Below are positions 9,548 to 17,216 of a DNA stretch of 18,733 bases, in pieces. The notes beneath the pieces were generated by a model that worked only from the letters and a program-made list of their open reading frames with translations, was not told the DNA's origin and ran no database searches. A program made the translations under genes and the position numbers. The stretch comes from Eimeria necatrix (Eukaryota > Apicomplexa > Conoidasida > Eucoccidiorida > Eimeriidae), in the NCBI RefSeq assembly GCF_000499385.1, contig NW_013654479.1:1-18733 (forward strand). Direction: 5' to 3'. How positions within the stretch are numbered: the first letter of the stretch is position 1; the number at the start of each line of letters is the position of its first letter.

Positions 9548-9871
9548 TTATTCTGAAAATTCCTCGTGTGCGAATACCAGTTTGTGAGCATAGAAATCTG
9601 TTGCGGGGATCTGAAAAGTCACAGCGAATGTTTCTAGTTGCAAGTCTTGATTCTGATGCACTGGCCTCGCATTGTTCTTATTGTGGAGTGCACACACCAT
9701 CAGAAGAAATTTCATCCATAGGTATGGCGTCGATGCGGCACCTCTGTCGCCCTGAGCGTTTCTACCAGAATCAAGACTTGCAACTAGAAACATTCGCTGC
9801 CCCATTAGCCAGAGAGACTGTCTAGGATCGCGTGCCTGACTCACAATTAGTGGCACCGTTGGTGACTTCAC
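9548..9871 (-). other. 107-codon open frame spanning the 34-bp inverted repeat
   Basis: An open minus frame runs across the whole inverted repeat and its spacer, and a plus frame (9568-9825) is open over the same DNA. Because the two arms are reverse complements, the same short peptides appear in frames on both strands. That is a consequence of the repeat, not evidence of coding. I do not consider it a gene. Confidence 0.3.
9622..9799. repeat. 34-bp perfect inverted repeat flanking 110 bp (MITE-like or foldback)
   Basis: The segment 9622-9655, beginning CAGCGAATG and ending GATTCTG, is the exact reverse complement of 9766-9799. The arms match over all 34 bases, while sequence immediately outside and inside does not. 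The unit is 178 bp with a 110-bp interior carrying no gene. The size and arm length would fit a small non-autonomous DNA transposon, but I see no target-site duplication: the left flank ends AAGTCA and the right flank begins CCCCAT. A templated repair inversion is an alternative. Confidence 0.85.
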
Positions 9872-10234
9872 TGTTAGGTGTTCAGTGTTTACAGAATCAG
9901 TCCCTGGGGTTAAACTGGCATATCCTATGTTGCTATATGCCGATTTTCAGTGTGTGAGCCCGCTAATACCGTGCACAGAATCATATGTATGATGCCATTG
10001 GAGTGTATGTACAATTCACAGTCGAAGGGCCCTCATTTAAGACATACTGTACGCATGGATTTGCTTCAGCGTAGCTGGACACCAGTAAAGGGAAAAGAAG
10101 TAAAAGTCATAACACTACGAGCCTTACATTGAAGCAGGACTAGATAAACAGTCCAGGGATCAACCAGTTAAATTTTGCTTGCTTGTTAAGATGCAAAGCT
10201 TTTCTCTCCACATTCTGCCCCGACAAAAATGTAA
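9872..10234. other. Unassigned region
   Basis: No feature was recognised. A 60-codon plus frame (9950-10132) is within chance expectation. Confidence 0.5.
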
Positions 10235-10903
10235 AATATATGGCTTGTGGAGGTCAAAGTCAACTGGTTAGGCCAATCAGGCCTAACCAGCAGCAGCAGC
10301 AGCAGCAGCAGCTGCTGCTGCTGCTTGCTGCAGCAGCAGTCATATGATGTGACCCTAGGTACGCTGACAGAGACGAGCAGCAGCAGCAGCAGCAGCTGCT
10401 GCTGCTGCTTGCTGCAGCAGCAGTCATATGATGTGACCCTAGGTACGCTGACAGAGACGCATATTTGGATGGACAGCAGGTAAGCAGCAGCTTCACTGTG
10501 TTCCTGCCGATCGACAAATAGTATAAAGACCTGATTGTTTTAAAGTGAAGGGAATCTTCTGCCATTGGTTATGTTTTTGTTGTGTCGATGGACGTCGATG
10601 AAAGTGCAGCTCCCACAGACAGACTGTGCTGCTCTAGTTGAAGCTATTCGGTTCCATTCACGAAACAGCATCATTGCTCAGCCGCCTTACCAATCCTTTC
10701 AAGTGGTACTGGTACCGTTAGATAGAAGTTTTTGTTGCTGCGTGTCTTTTGCTGCAATACAAAACCCAACTGTTTTGGAGCATGCACGGAGAGATGCATC
10801 GAGGGTAACGCTGCTGCTAAACAAAAGATTGGCTGACACTGCGACACTTGCCTTGCAGGAAGTTCGTAACTCTATGGATCTGACGTGGAGGCAGCGTACC
10901 TAA
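10235..10903 (+). CDS. Candidate two-exon frame with intron 10480-10545
   Basis: One reading phase is open from 10235 to 10480 and again from 10532 to 10903. Between them lie TAA (10481), TGA and TAA. A donor with strong consensus, CAG|GTAAGC, falls at 10479/10480, and an acceptor-like TTGTTTTAAAG ends at 10545. Removing these 66 nt would join the two frames in phase through an AG+T serine codon. The first part translates the CAG/CTG repeat as Ser, Cys and Gln runs; the second (about 118 codons, ending TAA at 10901) reads as ordinary mixed sequence with no recognised domain. The first part has no in-frame ATG, so a start or upstream exon is missing; the second has an ATG at 10571. This is a hypothesis resting on splice-site texture alone. 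Confidence 0.2.
10240..10347 (+). CDS. Short ATG frame with Q8-L5-A4 run
   Basis: ATG at 10240 opens 35 codons in a different phase from the candidate above. The trinucleotide cluster reads as eight Gln, five Leu and four Ala before TGA at 10345. Homopolymeric Gln and Ala runs are common in coccidian proteins, which is why it is listed, but so short a frame is more likely a by-product of the repeat. Confidence 0.1.
   Translation: MACGGQSQLVRPIRPNQQQQQQQQLLLLLAAAAVI
10264..10290. repeat. 11-bp inverted repeat with 5-nt loop
   Basis: CTGGTTAGGCC (10264-10274), loop AATCA, then the exact reverse complement (10280-10290). It abuts the left edge of the CAG/CTG tandem repeat, so the junction region holds three consecutive self-complementary elements. 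Confidence 0.75.
10292..10459. repeat. Perfect 84-bp tandem duplication with CAG/CTG palindromes
   Basis: Bases 10292-10375 recur without mismatch at 10376-10459. Each unit starts with a run of AGC/CAG that turns directly into CTG repeats (self-complementary), then CTTG and CTGCAGCAGCAG. It continues with a unique 38-bp tail containing CATATGATG, CCTAGG and AGAGACG. The 84-bp period is 28 codons, so reading phase is kept. Such CAG-CTG junctions fold into very stable hairpins, a likely cause of the duplication. Two identical copies imply a recent event. Confidence 0.95.
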
Positions 10904-12424
10904 CACGGCTAACACAGGGACCCGTGTGACTGCATATGTGCACGCAATTGTGCCAAACAAGATGAGAGGTGACTTAGAATGCAAAGATGCATAATTAATT
11001 GCCTGTAGTCTTACGGGAATGCAGATAGTTTGCTACGATGTAGACTTGCTCCCAGTGATATCACCGTACGCTGCCCGTTGTTTTTCGTCAGACTCAAAGA
11101 GTATACTTTATGAGACCATCACGAATTTCAAGGACTGATAGATTGTGCCTATAAGATGGCTGCTTCTGCCCCCAGTTCTGTTCGCTATACTGTGTGACGT
11201 TTTGTGCGTGAGCGAAGTCTCTGCAGTTTCATTAAAAGTGACGTTAGGGAAGCGCCCTAACCGCAAAAGAACGTGCGCTTCAGTTGCCACATGAGTTGTG
11301 ATAGAGGCATTGCTTCTATAACGAATGAGTGTGTCTTTGGTTACTGTACTGGAACTGCTGCTCGGTACAACCTAGTATGGCTTTGTTCGTCGAAGCACGT
11401 GCAGGTGTTGAGGAACTGAGTTGAAACTTTTTGTCGCAATATTTTCGTCATCCTCCTGTCTTCTTGGCTGTTTGCCAGTGAAATTTTAGACAGTTAAAAC
11501 AATGAGCTGGATCGGCGCGCATGTGCAAAGCTGTGTTCATTCCATGACATTTCTAGGCCTGTTGCTCTGCGTCAGTTGTAGAATGCTGCACAACGGAATG
11601 CGAGTTCACTGCACATAGAGGACAGCCTTTTAAGTGATGTTTGGTGATATCTGAGCGTTTGTCAGTAATTGCTCTGCACAATGGCGCTGAACATGCTTTC
11701 TGAGCCTTTAGGGAGTGCGTCGAGCGCATGTGATTTGAAAGGACTTGTCAACAACTACACGAAATGCTACAGTATGCGTTTTGCTTATTCTAGATTCCAA
11801 GTCTCGTCTCTGCATAGATTCGTTTCCAGTATTTTGCAGTATTGCCGAGCGTTGGTTTCATGATGGCTGCGGCTCCTCCTTTCGTGTGAAGCATGCTGCC
11901 AAGTGAGACATGGTTCAGTGCAGCTGCACTGTAGTGAAAAACCTTGAGCACGCACAGGCTTAAAACAGGATTCCTGCATCTCCAGCTGGTTAGTTTGCCG
12001 TGTTAAAATGCCAATGTGTTCAACAGAAGACGCTTTTCAGAGAACACGAGCAGTCGCTTGTCCTTTACAATCCCCATCCGCACATCATCGCTTACGCTGT
12101 CTATGCTCGTATGGGACTCATCGATAACAAAGGTATCCGGGTTTTACCGTGAATTTGATAGTCATTGCCTTTGCCCATCTTCAAATCATTTGATGCGCAA
12201 GCACTGTAAACATCCCCAGTGATAGGGAGATGGAAGCAAAGCAGAATAAGATACGCCAGTGCGGGGGTGTCTACTCACCCAATGCAGCCACTCAAACGTT
12301 ATGTTAGCCGCATCCCAGCAGAGGCCGCGTTGAACCACAGCTATTCTGGGAACAAACCAGTTTTCTCAGAGTCCCAGTAAAACAAGAATGTGGCACTCTC
12401 CCCGTCTGATGCGTCGAATGGCAG
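10904..12424. other. Unassigned region
   Basis: No gene recognised; all frames are 71 codons or shorter. Stop codons are dense on both strands. The only structure noted is a 16-bp palindrome at 11916. Confidence 0.6.
11916..11931. repeat. 16-bp perfect palindrome
   Basis: CAGTGCAGCTGCACTG equals its own reverse complement, with no spacer. It could be a dimeric protein-binding site, but a single occurrence does not establish this. Confidence 0.5.
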
Positions 12425-12772
12425 AAAAAAGGTAAGCTGCTGTTGTTGATCAGTACGATGAAGGGTTTCGAGGCGTTTTCGCTTGGTAGATGCGTGGAAC
12501 GCTGCCCTGAAAATGACATCTGCTGAATGGGGAGTCGTTATCTCGTAGGAAGTGTGTTTGAGGCTAGGTAGCTGCTTTGCGAATGATTTGCCGTTAGGTG
12601 ACGTCCATGGATCTTCACTGCATTGAATGTGGTTTGGCGTTGCTCAATTGGAAGTGAACTACTGCGATGTCGGTTGGAATGATTGCAGTGACGTGGAATG
12701 CGTGTGTGCGTATGCGTGTGTGTGTTTGTTTGCGCGTGTGCGTCTGCGTGTGCAGGGAGTATGTTACACGGT
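12425..12772. repeat. Decayed repeat family A, copy 1
   Basis: This segment aligns with 12903-13294. Shared blocks include TTTCG-GGCGTT near 12465/12955, ATGGGG near 12527/13016, TTTGCCGTT-GG-GAC near 12588/13094, GGATCTTCACTGCAT near 12610/13114, and TGGTTTGGCGTTGC near 12630/13148. I judge identity in the clear parts at 70-75 % with several indels. On the minus strand, peptides from both copies share patterns such as AVVH and NAKP, but phases are broken by stops and frameshifts, so any coding role has been lost. The far end near 12700-12772 is aligned less securely. Confidence 0.75.
12699..12753. repeat. TG/CG-rich simple sequence
   Basis: This is an imperfect alternating purine-pyrimidine tract of GTGTG and GCGTG words, a type of sequence prone to Z-DNA. 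It lies within copy 1 of repeat family A and is absent from the matching part of copy 2, so it expanded after the duplication. Confidence 0.7.
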
Positions 12773-13120
12773 ACTTTAACGTGGCACAGAAGAAAAGGGG
12801 AGTAGCGACGATTGGTCCCACGAAATCATCTTCTCCGTGTTTCTCTACAGACCGGGAATTAGGATGTTTATGTGAATGGAGGATTCTACTGTGCTGATGA
12901 AGCGTTGTCTGCTGAAAAGCTTTGCTGCAGTGTGGTGTGCTGGATGGCGACGAAGAATTTCGCGGCGTTGGTTAGGTGCATAGGTTGGACGCTGTGTTGA
13001 ATATGATTGTTGTTGGATGGGGCGCCGACATCCCAAAGGATGTGCGTTTGACGCTAGTTCTTTGCGCGCTGGATAGTTGGCGTCTGATTGGTTTGCCGTT
13101 GGGCGACATCCCCGGATCTT

Positions 13121-13146
13121 CACTGCATGTGATCACTGCATGTGAT
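13121..13146. repeat. 13-bp perfect tandem duplication inside copy 2
   Basis: CACTGCATGTGAT occurs twice in succession. Copy 1 of the surrounding repeat has only one such unit (near 12618), so the duplication arose after the copies separated. Confidence 0.8.
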
Positions 13147-13521
13147 CTGGTTTGGCGTTGCCAAATATTATGTGAACTACCGCATTGCTGGTAAGAATGT
13201 GTGCAGCCTGGTGATACACGCGGTGTTTGGGTTTTTGAGCAAAGGCTTTGTTGCCATGCGTATTTGCGGTGTGAGAGGAGTCAGAGTTTCGTGGATGATT
13301 TTTTGGTCCTTTGGAAAGCTGCACTCCAGAATGCGGGCGCTCAACGACAATGGCATTTTATACTTTTCCAAAGTGTAGGTGGGTAGTGTTTGTAGAGGGG
13401 CGAGCTGCAGGGGTCCCGTGTATTGATGTGTGATATGTACAGAAACGCCATGGACTCACGAACACTGTTTGCATTCTCAGACTGTGCGTTGGGTGTGCCT
13501 CACGAGTCCACTGCCAGCGTG

Positions 13522-13922
13522 GAGCCCTTTGGGTCCGCCAAGCCTTCAGGTCCTTTCTTGCTGCACGGACGCGTTATTACGTTCCATACCTTATTGCTTT
13601 GCTGCTGCTGCTGCTAGTGCTGGCTCTCACTTTCACTCCTTTCCTGCTGTTTGCTGCTGCTTTTTCCCTGCTTCTACTGCCGTCTGTTTCCTCCTTCTAC
13701 TGCTGGTGCGGCTGCAGCTCGGCGTGTTTGCTGCGGTTTCTGGCCCTCGAGTTTCTTCTTCTACTGCACTTGATTTCTTGAATGCGACAGAGCTCCTGCG
13801 GCTTCTTAAATGCATTTGATTAAATTTTTTTGTGTTAAAGTTACTGCAGTTGCTTCTTCCAAGCAAGCCTGCGAACGTTCTAACTTTTCCTTTTCTCTGT
13901 TCCGCCTCTTCTTTCACATTCC
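13522..13922. mobile_element. Copy-specific 401-bp segment, pyrimidine-rich; insertion or the trace of a deletion
   Basis: In copy 2, GCCAGCGTG (ending 13521) is followed by 401 bp before ATTTAACT (13923). In copy 3, GCCAGCGTG (ending 15065) is followed, after one T, directly by ATTTAACT (15067). The extra DNA differs sharply in composition from its flanks: from about 13590 the plus strand is C+T rich with CTG and TTC words, while flanks are G+T rich. I see no terminal inverted repeats, no target-site duplication and no poly-A tail. So an insertion in copy 2 and a deletion in copy 3 both remain possible; the composition contrast favours insertion. Confidence 0.5.
13633..13917 (-). CDS. Charged low-complexity open frame in the 401-bp segment
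   Basis: The minus strand is open here for 94 codons and remains open upstream to about 14002, across the segment boundary. It ends at TGA (13635-13633). The peptide is rich in Arg, Lys, Ser, Glu and Gln, with repeated basic-Ser clusters and a Gln run, resembling disordered regions of coccidian proteins. There is no ATG at its head: the opening codon is GTG, and the first in-frame ATG is at about codon 35. It could be a captured exon, or the composition alone may suppress stops. No function can be assigned. Confidence 0.2.
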   Translation of the reverse strand: MKEEAEQRKGKVRTFAGLLGRSNCSNFNTKKFNQMHLRSRRSSVAFKKSSAVEEETRGPETAANTPSCSRTSSRRRKQTAVEAGKKQQQTAGKE

Positions 13923-14030
13923 ATTTAACTCCAACGAATACAACGACTAAAGTGCTGCCGCGGTACGGACCGAAAATCTTCGCGCTGCGGACGATGTGTC
14001 ATTGGATGCGTCGGCGACGTGGAAAGGAAT

Positions 14031-14399
14031 TCAGGCACCAGCGGATCCTCTGTTCCGTGCAGTGCAGTAAACTGCCCAGAGAAGGCAATGAGGAGGTTGA
14101 CACTCTTTGCTACAAACCACTCCCGATGCTGTCAAAACACTTGTTATGGCGTAGTGAGTCGCCATCAGAAGTGTCATACATGCTTCAGCGACGTGGTTGC
14201 GGTAGAGAAAAAGCTCTGTGCTGGGACGTTCAGCGTCATTGGGCAACTAAGCGATAATCTGGCTCCGTTGAGAGGCTGCTGGCGTTGCGTTGAATCGGCG
14301 CAGTTTGCAGAGCAAACTCCTCCTGAACGTCGTTGCTTACAGCGCTAGGCATCGGACGAATTTGTGGCTGCATTTCGTGCTACTTTTGTGGTGTGCTGG
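14031..14399. other. Unassigned region after copy 2
   Basis: Two overlapping plus frames (13832-14257, GTG start; 14019-14348, ATG start) are open but in different phases and unlike any family I know. The first runs across the right boundary of the 401-bp segment. Weak similarity of 14080-14240 to 15185-15300 hints that repeat family A extends further, but it is not secure. Confidence 0.4.
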
Positions 14400-15165
14400 C
14401 ATTTAGATTATGTTGGATATTTTTCAGGGATAGTGTAAGCAATGCATACGCAGAAGCGTTGTGCAGTGTCTTGTATGCATGTGCATTTCGGGGGTTTGCA
14501 CTGGCGTCCAGGGTTTGCGACGCACATTCGACAATAGAGCAGCTCCGAGGCTTGTTGGAGTGTCATCCAGTAGGACGTTTACATCGCAGGAAGCGTTTTA
14601 TGAAAGAAGCGTCAAACGCGCGTCTTACTTGTTTTGGGCGCTCATTTAGGGTGTGAAGGAGAGCAGCGGTTGTTCCTTGCATTGTGGTGTCACTGAGGAT
14701 GAAGGCCTTGCGGGCGTATGTGTGTTTTGTGAAAGACAGCTGAGGGCCTTTGTTGCATACGTCATAGACGACGGACTGTGGTTTAGTTTGTTTCAGTGGG
14801 TTTGCGTGGCACTTACCTCCACATAGTGGTCATGTTTGTGTGCTGGGTGGTGGGAAACCCTACAGCATTGGCAGGCTAGTTAACGTGCCGTTGGACGAGA
14901 GCAATATTTTTTACTTTTCGGGAATGTGTATCGGTATTATTTTGGGAGAGACCAACAGCAGAGGTCACGTGTGGTGATGTGTGCAAGAACGTCATGGGCT
15001 CACGAATAGGGTTCGAGTTCTCAGACTGTGCGCTGCCATGTCCCTCACGAGCCACTGCCAGCGTGTATTTAACTAATGAATACACCGACTTCCAAAGTGC
15101 TGTCGCGGGACGGGCCCCTATTTTCGCGCCGCAGATAATGTGACATTGGATACATCGACGCTTAC
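14400..15165. repeat. Decayed repeat family A, copy 3
   Basis: The secure part is 14725-15165, which aligns with 13235-13521 joined to 13923-14030. Shared blocks are TTTTACTTTTC near 14910/13360, GTGATGTGTG, TCTCAGACTGTGCG, CACTGCCAGCGTG, AAAGTGCTG and ACATTGGAT/TCATTGGAT. I judge identity at about 75 % over the central 140 bp. Upstream, 14560-14725 aligns more weakly with 13030-13235, and the left edge is uncertain. On the minus strand the frame 14876-15172 is open across the point where copy 2 carries extra DNA, whereas the matching frame in copy 2 has stops. Differences between copies fall at all codon positions, so purifying selection is not evident. Confidence 0.65.
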
Positions 15166-15304
15166 GTTGCTATCGCGTTCTTTGATGAGGTTGGCCGCAT
15201 GGTAAGAACATCGCCAACAAATTGAGAATGCGTGACTGTGTCGGGAAAAGTGAGAGAAGTGTGAGCATCACTCCATTTATGTCTGGCAGTCATTTTGGGC
15301 AATG

Positions 15305-16060
15305 ATATGGACGCAGCGCCTAGTCATGCCGTGGGTGATGCATTCGCAGATTGTCGCTAGTCTATTGGACAACTCAGCGTATTGGGAACATTGGAGCTGC
15401 ATCCTTCTAGTCTACATGCACGCGTTGGGATAATGGTGGACACTTCATACGTACGCGAAAAGGAAAAACGATTAGCTGCGGTTTCTTTCGGTAGAGTTTC
15501 ATCGGGTTGGATTGCCACTCTGCATGTATTGCCACACCTCCCACGGTTGAGGGTTCGGAGCTCCTGCTGATATGTTGCATGATAAAATGGTGTTCACAGG
15601 TTCCACATTTTGGATTCTTTGAGGGCCCTGTGGCTGTCCAAAGCACAGTGTGGAATGCAGGCGGCGGAAATCTAGCAGGAAGTATGTTTAATGTCTGCTA
15701 CTGAGTGTCACGTTGGCGAATTTTCGTGCGGGCTAACTGAAGCCAACTTCTTGCTGCTTTCTTTTATCAAGTAGCCCAAACGTCCTGCCGAGTTCTGTAG
15801 AGATAGTATAAAACCCAAATTTGTCCAGTTCAGCCAACTCCACAGCAAGGACTTCACTCGTATTTTTCCCATTTATCACATTGCTCTGGTGACTTCTTCT
15901 GCATAGCAATCCCCTTGCCTCCTCATACAGCATACACATTAGTGGCGGCTGTTTCGATTGCGAGATAGCCATATAAATGGTGCTGAATTATTATCGGCAG
16001 AGCACGGATTTGCTTCTGTGTGCTCTCAGGGAGTGCGTTTTATGGCAGGAGCAGCCTTTA
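15305..16060. repeat. Decayed repeat family B, copy 1
   Basis: This aligns in order with 16235-16930. Anchors are ATGGACGC near 15308/16243, GCGT-TTGGGA near 15378/16311, GGTTGGATTG at 15505/16403, ATTGCCACA-CTC-CACGG near 15528/16422, TTCACAGGTT near 15594/16480, GTTTAATG-CTGCT near 15687/16565, CCCAAA-GTCCTG near 15774/16655, CTCCTC near 15916/16796 and AGGGAGT near 16029/16909. Best blocks are about 70-75 % identical, separated by indels. Similarity may run on to about 16135. It is unrelated to family A as far as I can see. Confidence 0.7.
15733..15972 (-). CDS. 79-codon ATG frame within family B copy 1
   Basis: ATG at 15972-15970. Residues about 37-68 read like ordinary protein with alternating acidic and hydrophobic positions, but no family is recognised. 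The corresponding stretch of copy 2 (about 16640-16850, minus) contains an in-frame TAG after the region matching residues around 45 and conserves only scattered residues. If this was once coding, copy 2 at least is broken. Length is within chance expectation. Confidence 0.15.
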   Translation of the reverse strand: MAISQSKQPPLMCMLYEEARGLLCRRSHQSNVINGKNTSEVLAVELAELDKFGFYTISTELGRTFGLLDKRKQQEVGFS

Positions 16061-16234
16061 TCATTGAACACTGGTGAACACAGAAGAATAGCATGCGTTT
16101 AGCGCAGCGAGTAACCTTGAGCAAGTAGGTTTCCTTTTTAGTGTCAATTGCTGAGGCATAAATGTACAATGTGCGCGATTGCAGCTGGAGCGATGCTTGA
16201 ATATTATTGCGGAGATAACCTACACAACGGGAAA

Positions 16235-16930
16235 TACTGCCATGGACGCGCTAAGCATTTAGGCGGTCGACGACGCGTGCGCGCAGTAGAGCTAAACTTT
16301 CGGGCGCTTCGGCGTCTTGGGACCAGTTAGCTAGTGGTTTACTGTTTATGCGTGAACTGGGACACATGTGAGCTCTTGATACATTTAGGTGGAGTCAGGT
16401 AGGGTTGGATTGGCCCGCATAGATTGCCACAGCTCACACGGTGATACCTTACTGGCTCGTTAGATGGTGGAGCACTTTTTCACAGGTGTTGCATTATACG
16501 CTGGCTGCCCAAATCAAAGTAAATTGTGCAACGTAGGCTGCAGAGATTTATTTAGAAGAAAGTGCGTTTAATGCCTGCTGTTGTTTGAGTGGCAAGTCAG
16601 CAGACTCTAACGGGCACAGGCAAAACCAAAATTACCTTTTTCTTTGGGCAAAGACCCAAAGAGTCCTGTAACGGTGCGTGGCTTACGTAAATCCGGAAAT
16701 TCCTCAGTTCACCTAATAGCACAAATACACACGTGCTGGCGTTTCCACGAATGCCACACTCGCGATAATATCATTCTTGCACAGCTTTCTCGTACTCCTC
16801 CTCCTGCGTTCGGCATACCAGTTGTGGTTTTTGGAGAAGGACGAAAGAGCTGAGCGCCTGTTTCTTCAATTCTGCCTGCACACGACAGCGCTGGCCTTGT
16901 GAGCTCGCAGGGAGTACGCTGCAGCATGTG
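16235..16930. repeat. Decayed repeat family B, copy 2
   Basis: This is the direct-orientation partner of 15305-16060, offset by about 880-935 bp. The offset drifts because of indels. Similarity can be followed weakly to about 17015 (GAGTTGGTTTGGG against GAGCAAGTAGGTTTCC). No open frame spans it on either strand. Confidence 0.7.
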
Positions 16931-17167
16931 AATGGCCTTGAAAATCCCGCACTGCGTGGCTGCTTCGAAAGCTACGGAGGGGTTCGCCTAACTGAGTTGG
17001 TTTGGGCATCGATTCTTGTGTCTCCTGTTGGCAGTTTCGTTGTTTGAACTGCTGGATCGGCGGTTTGGTGTCAGCGTAGACCATGCGGCACGTAGCACTT
17101 TCAAGCTAGTCTAGGGTCGTGGTATGTTAGGGGGTGGGCGTGTCAACAGTCCCGGGCCTCGCTGAAA

Positions 17168-17216
17168 ATGTGCGCGCAAATATATTCGTTTGCAACGATT
17201 ATATTTGCGCGCACAT
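17168..17216. repeat. 49-nt near-perfect hairpin
   Basis: A 17-bp arm (17168-17184, ATGTGCGCGCAAATATA) pairs exactly with 17200-17216. Inside, after one T-T mismatch, TCGTT pairs with AACGA around a 3-nt TGC loop. The helix is therefore 22 bp with one mismatch, almost loop-free. It could be a foldback product, a small-RNA precursor if transcribed, or a cruciform. Frames are open on both strands here, but neither is convincing. Confidence 0.9.

Larger units (their letters stand above)
12903..14030. repeat. Decayed repeat family A, copy 2 (interrupted by a 401-bp segment)
   Basis: Its left part (12903-13294) matches copy 1, and its right part (13235-13521 and 13923-14030) matches copy 3. It therefore bridges the other two and shows all three belong to one family. 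The best block is TCTCAGACTGTGCG followed by CTCACGAG, CCACTGCCAGCGTG, shared with copy 3. A copy-specific 13-bp tandem lies at 13121-13146. The segment 13522-13922 has no counterpart in copy 3. Confidence 0.75.

Noticed and set aside
10369..10459. AGAGACG at 10369-10375 and 10453-10459, matching the WGAGACG promoter motif described in Toxoplasma
   Set aside because: Both copies come from the 84-bp duplication, so there is only one independent occurrence, and no gene start is established nearby.
10260..10565. Minus-strand frame with Ala, Ser and Cys runs across the CAG/CTG repeat
   Set aside because: It is the antisense reading of the triplet repeat; its openness is imposed by the repeat.
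13599..13781. Leu/Phe-rich plus-strand frame resembling a signal peptide or membrane protein
   Set aside because: It opens with CTG, not ATG, and its hydrophobicity follows directly from the CTG/TTC-rich composition of the segment.
14860..14870. Telomere-like heptamers (AAACCCT or TTTAGGG) near 1906, 11711, 14645 and 14862
   Set aside because: Each occurs singly and never in tandem, so there is no telomeric or interstitial telomere array.
15005..15020. GGGTTCGAGTTCTC resembling a tRNA T-arm
   Set aside because: No acceptor stem, anticodon arm or A-box can be fitted around it.
15960..15980. TATA-like words (ATATAAAT near 15970, AGTATAAAG near 10521)
   Set aside because: Short A/T words are expected by chance and no supported transcript start or gene lies downstream.
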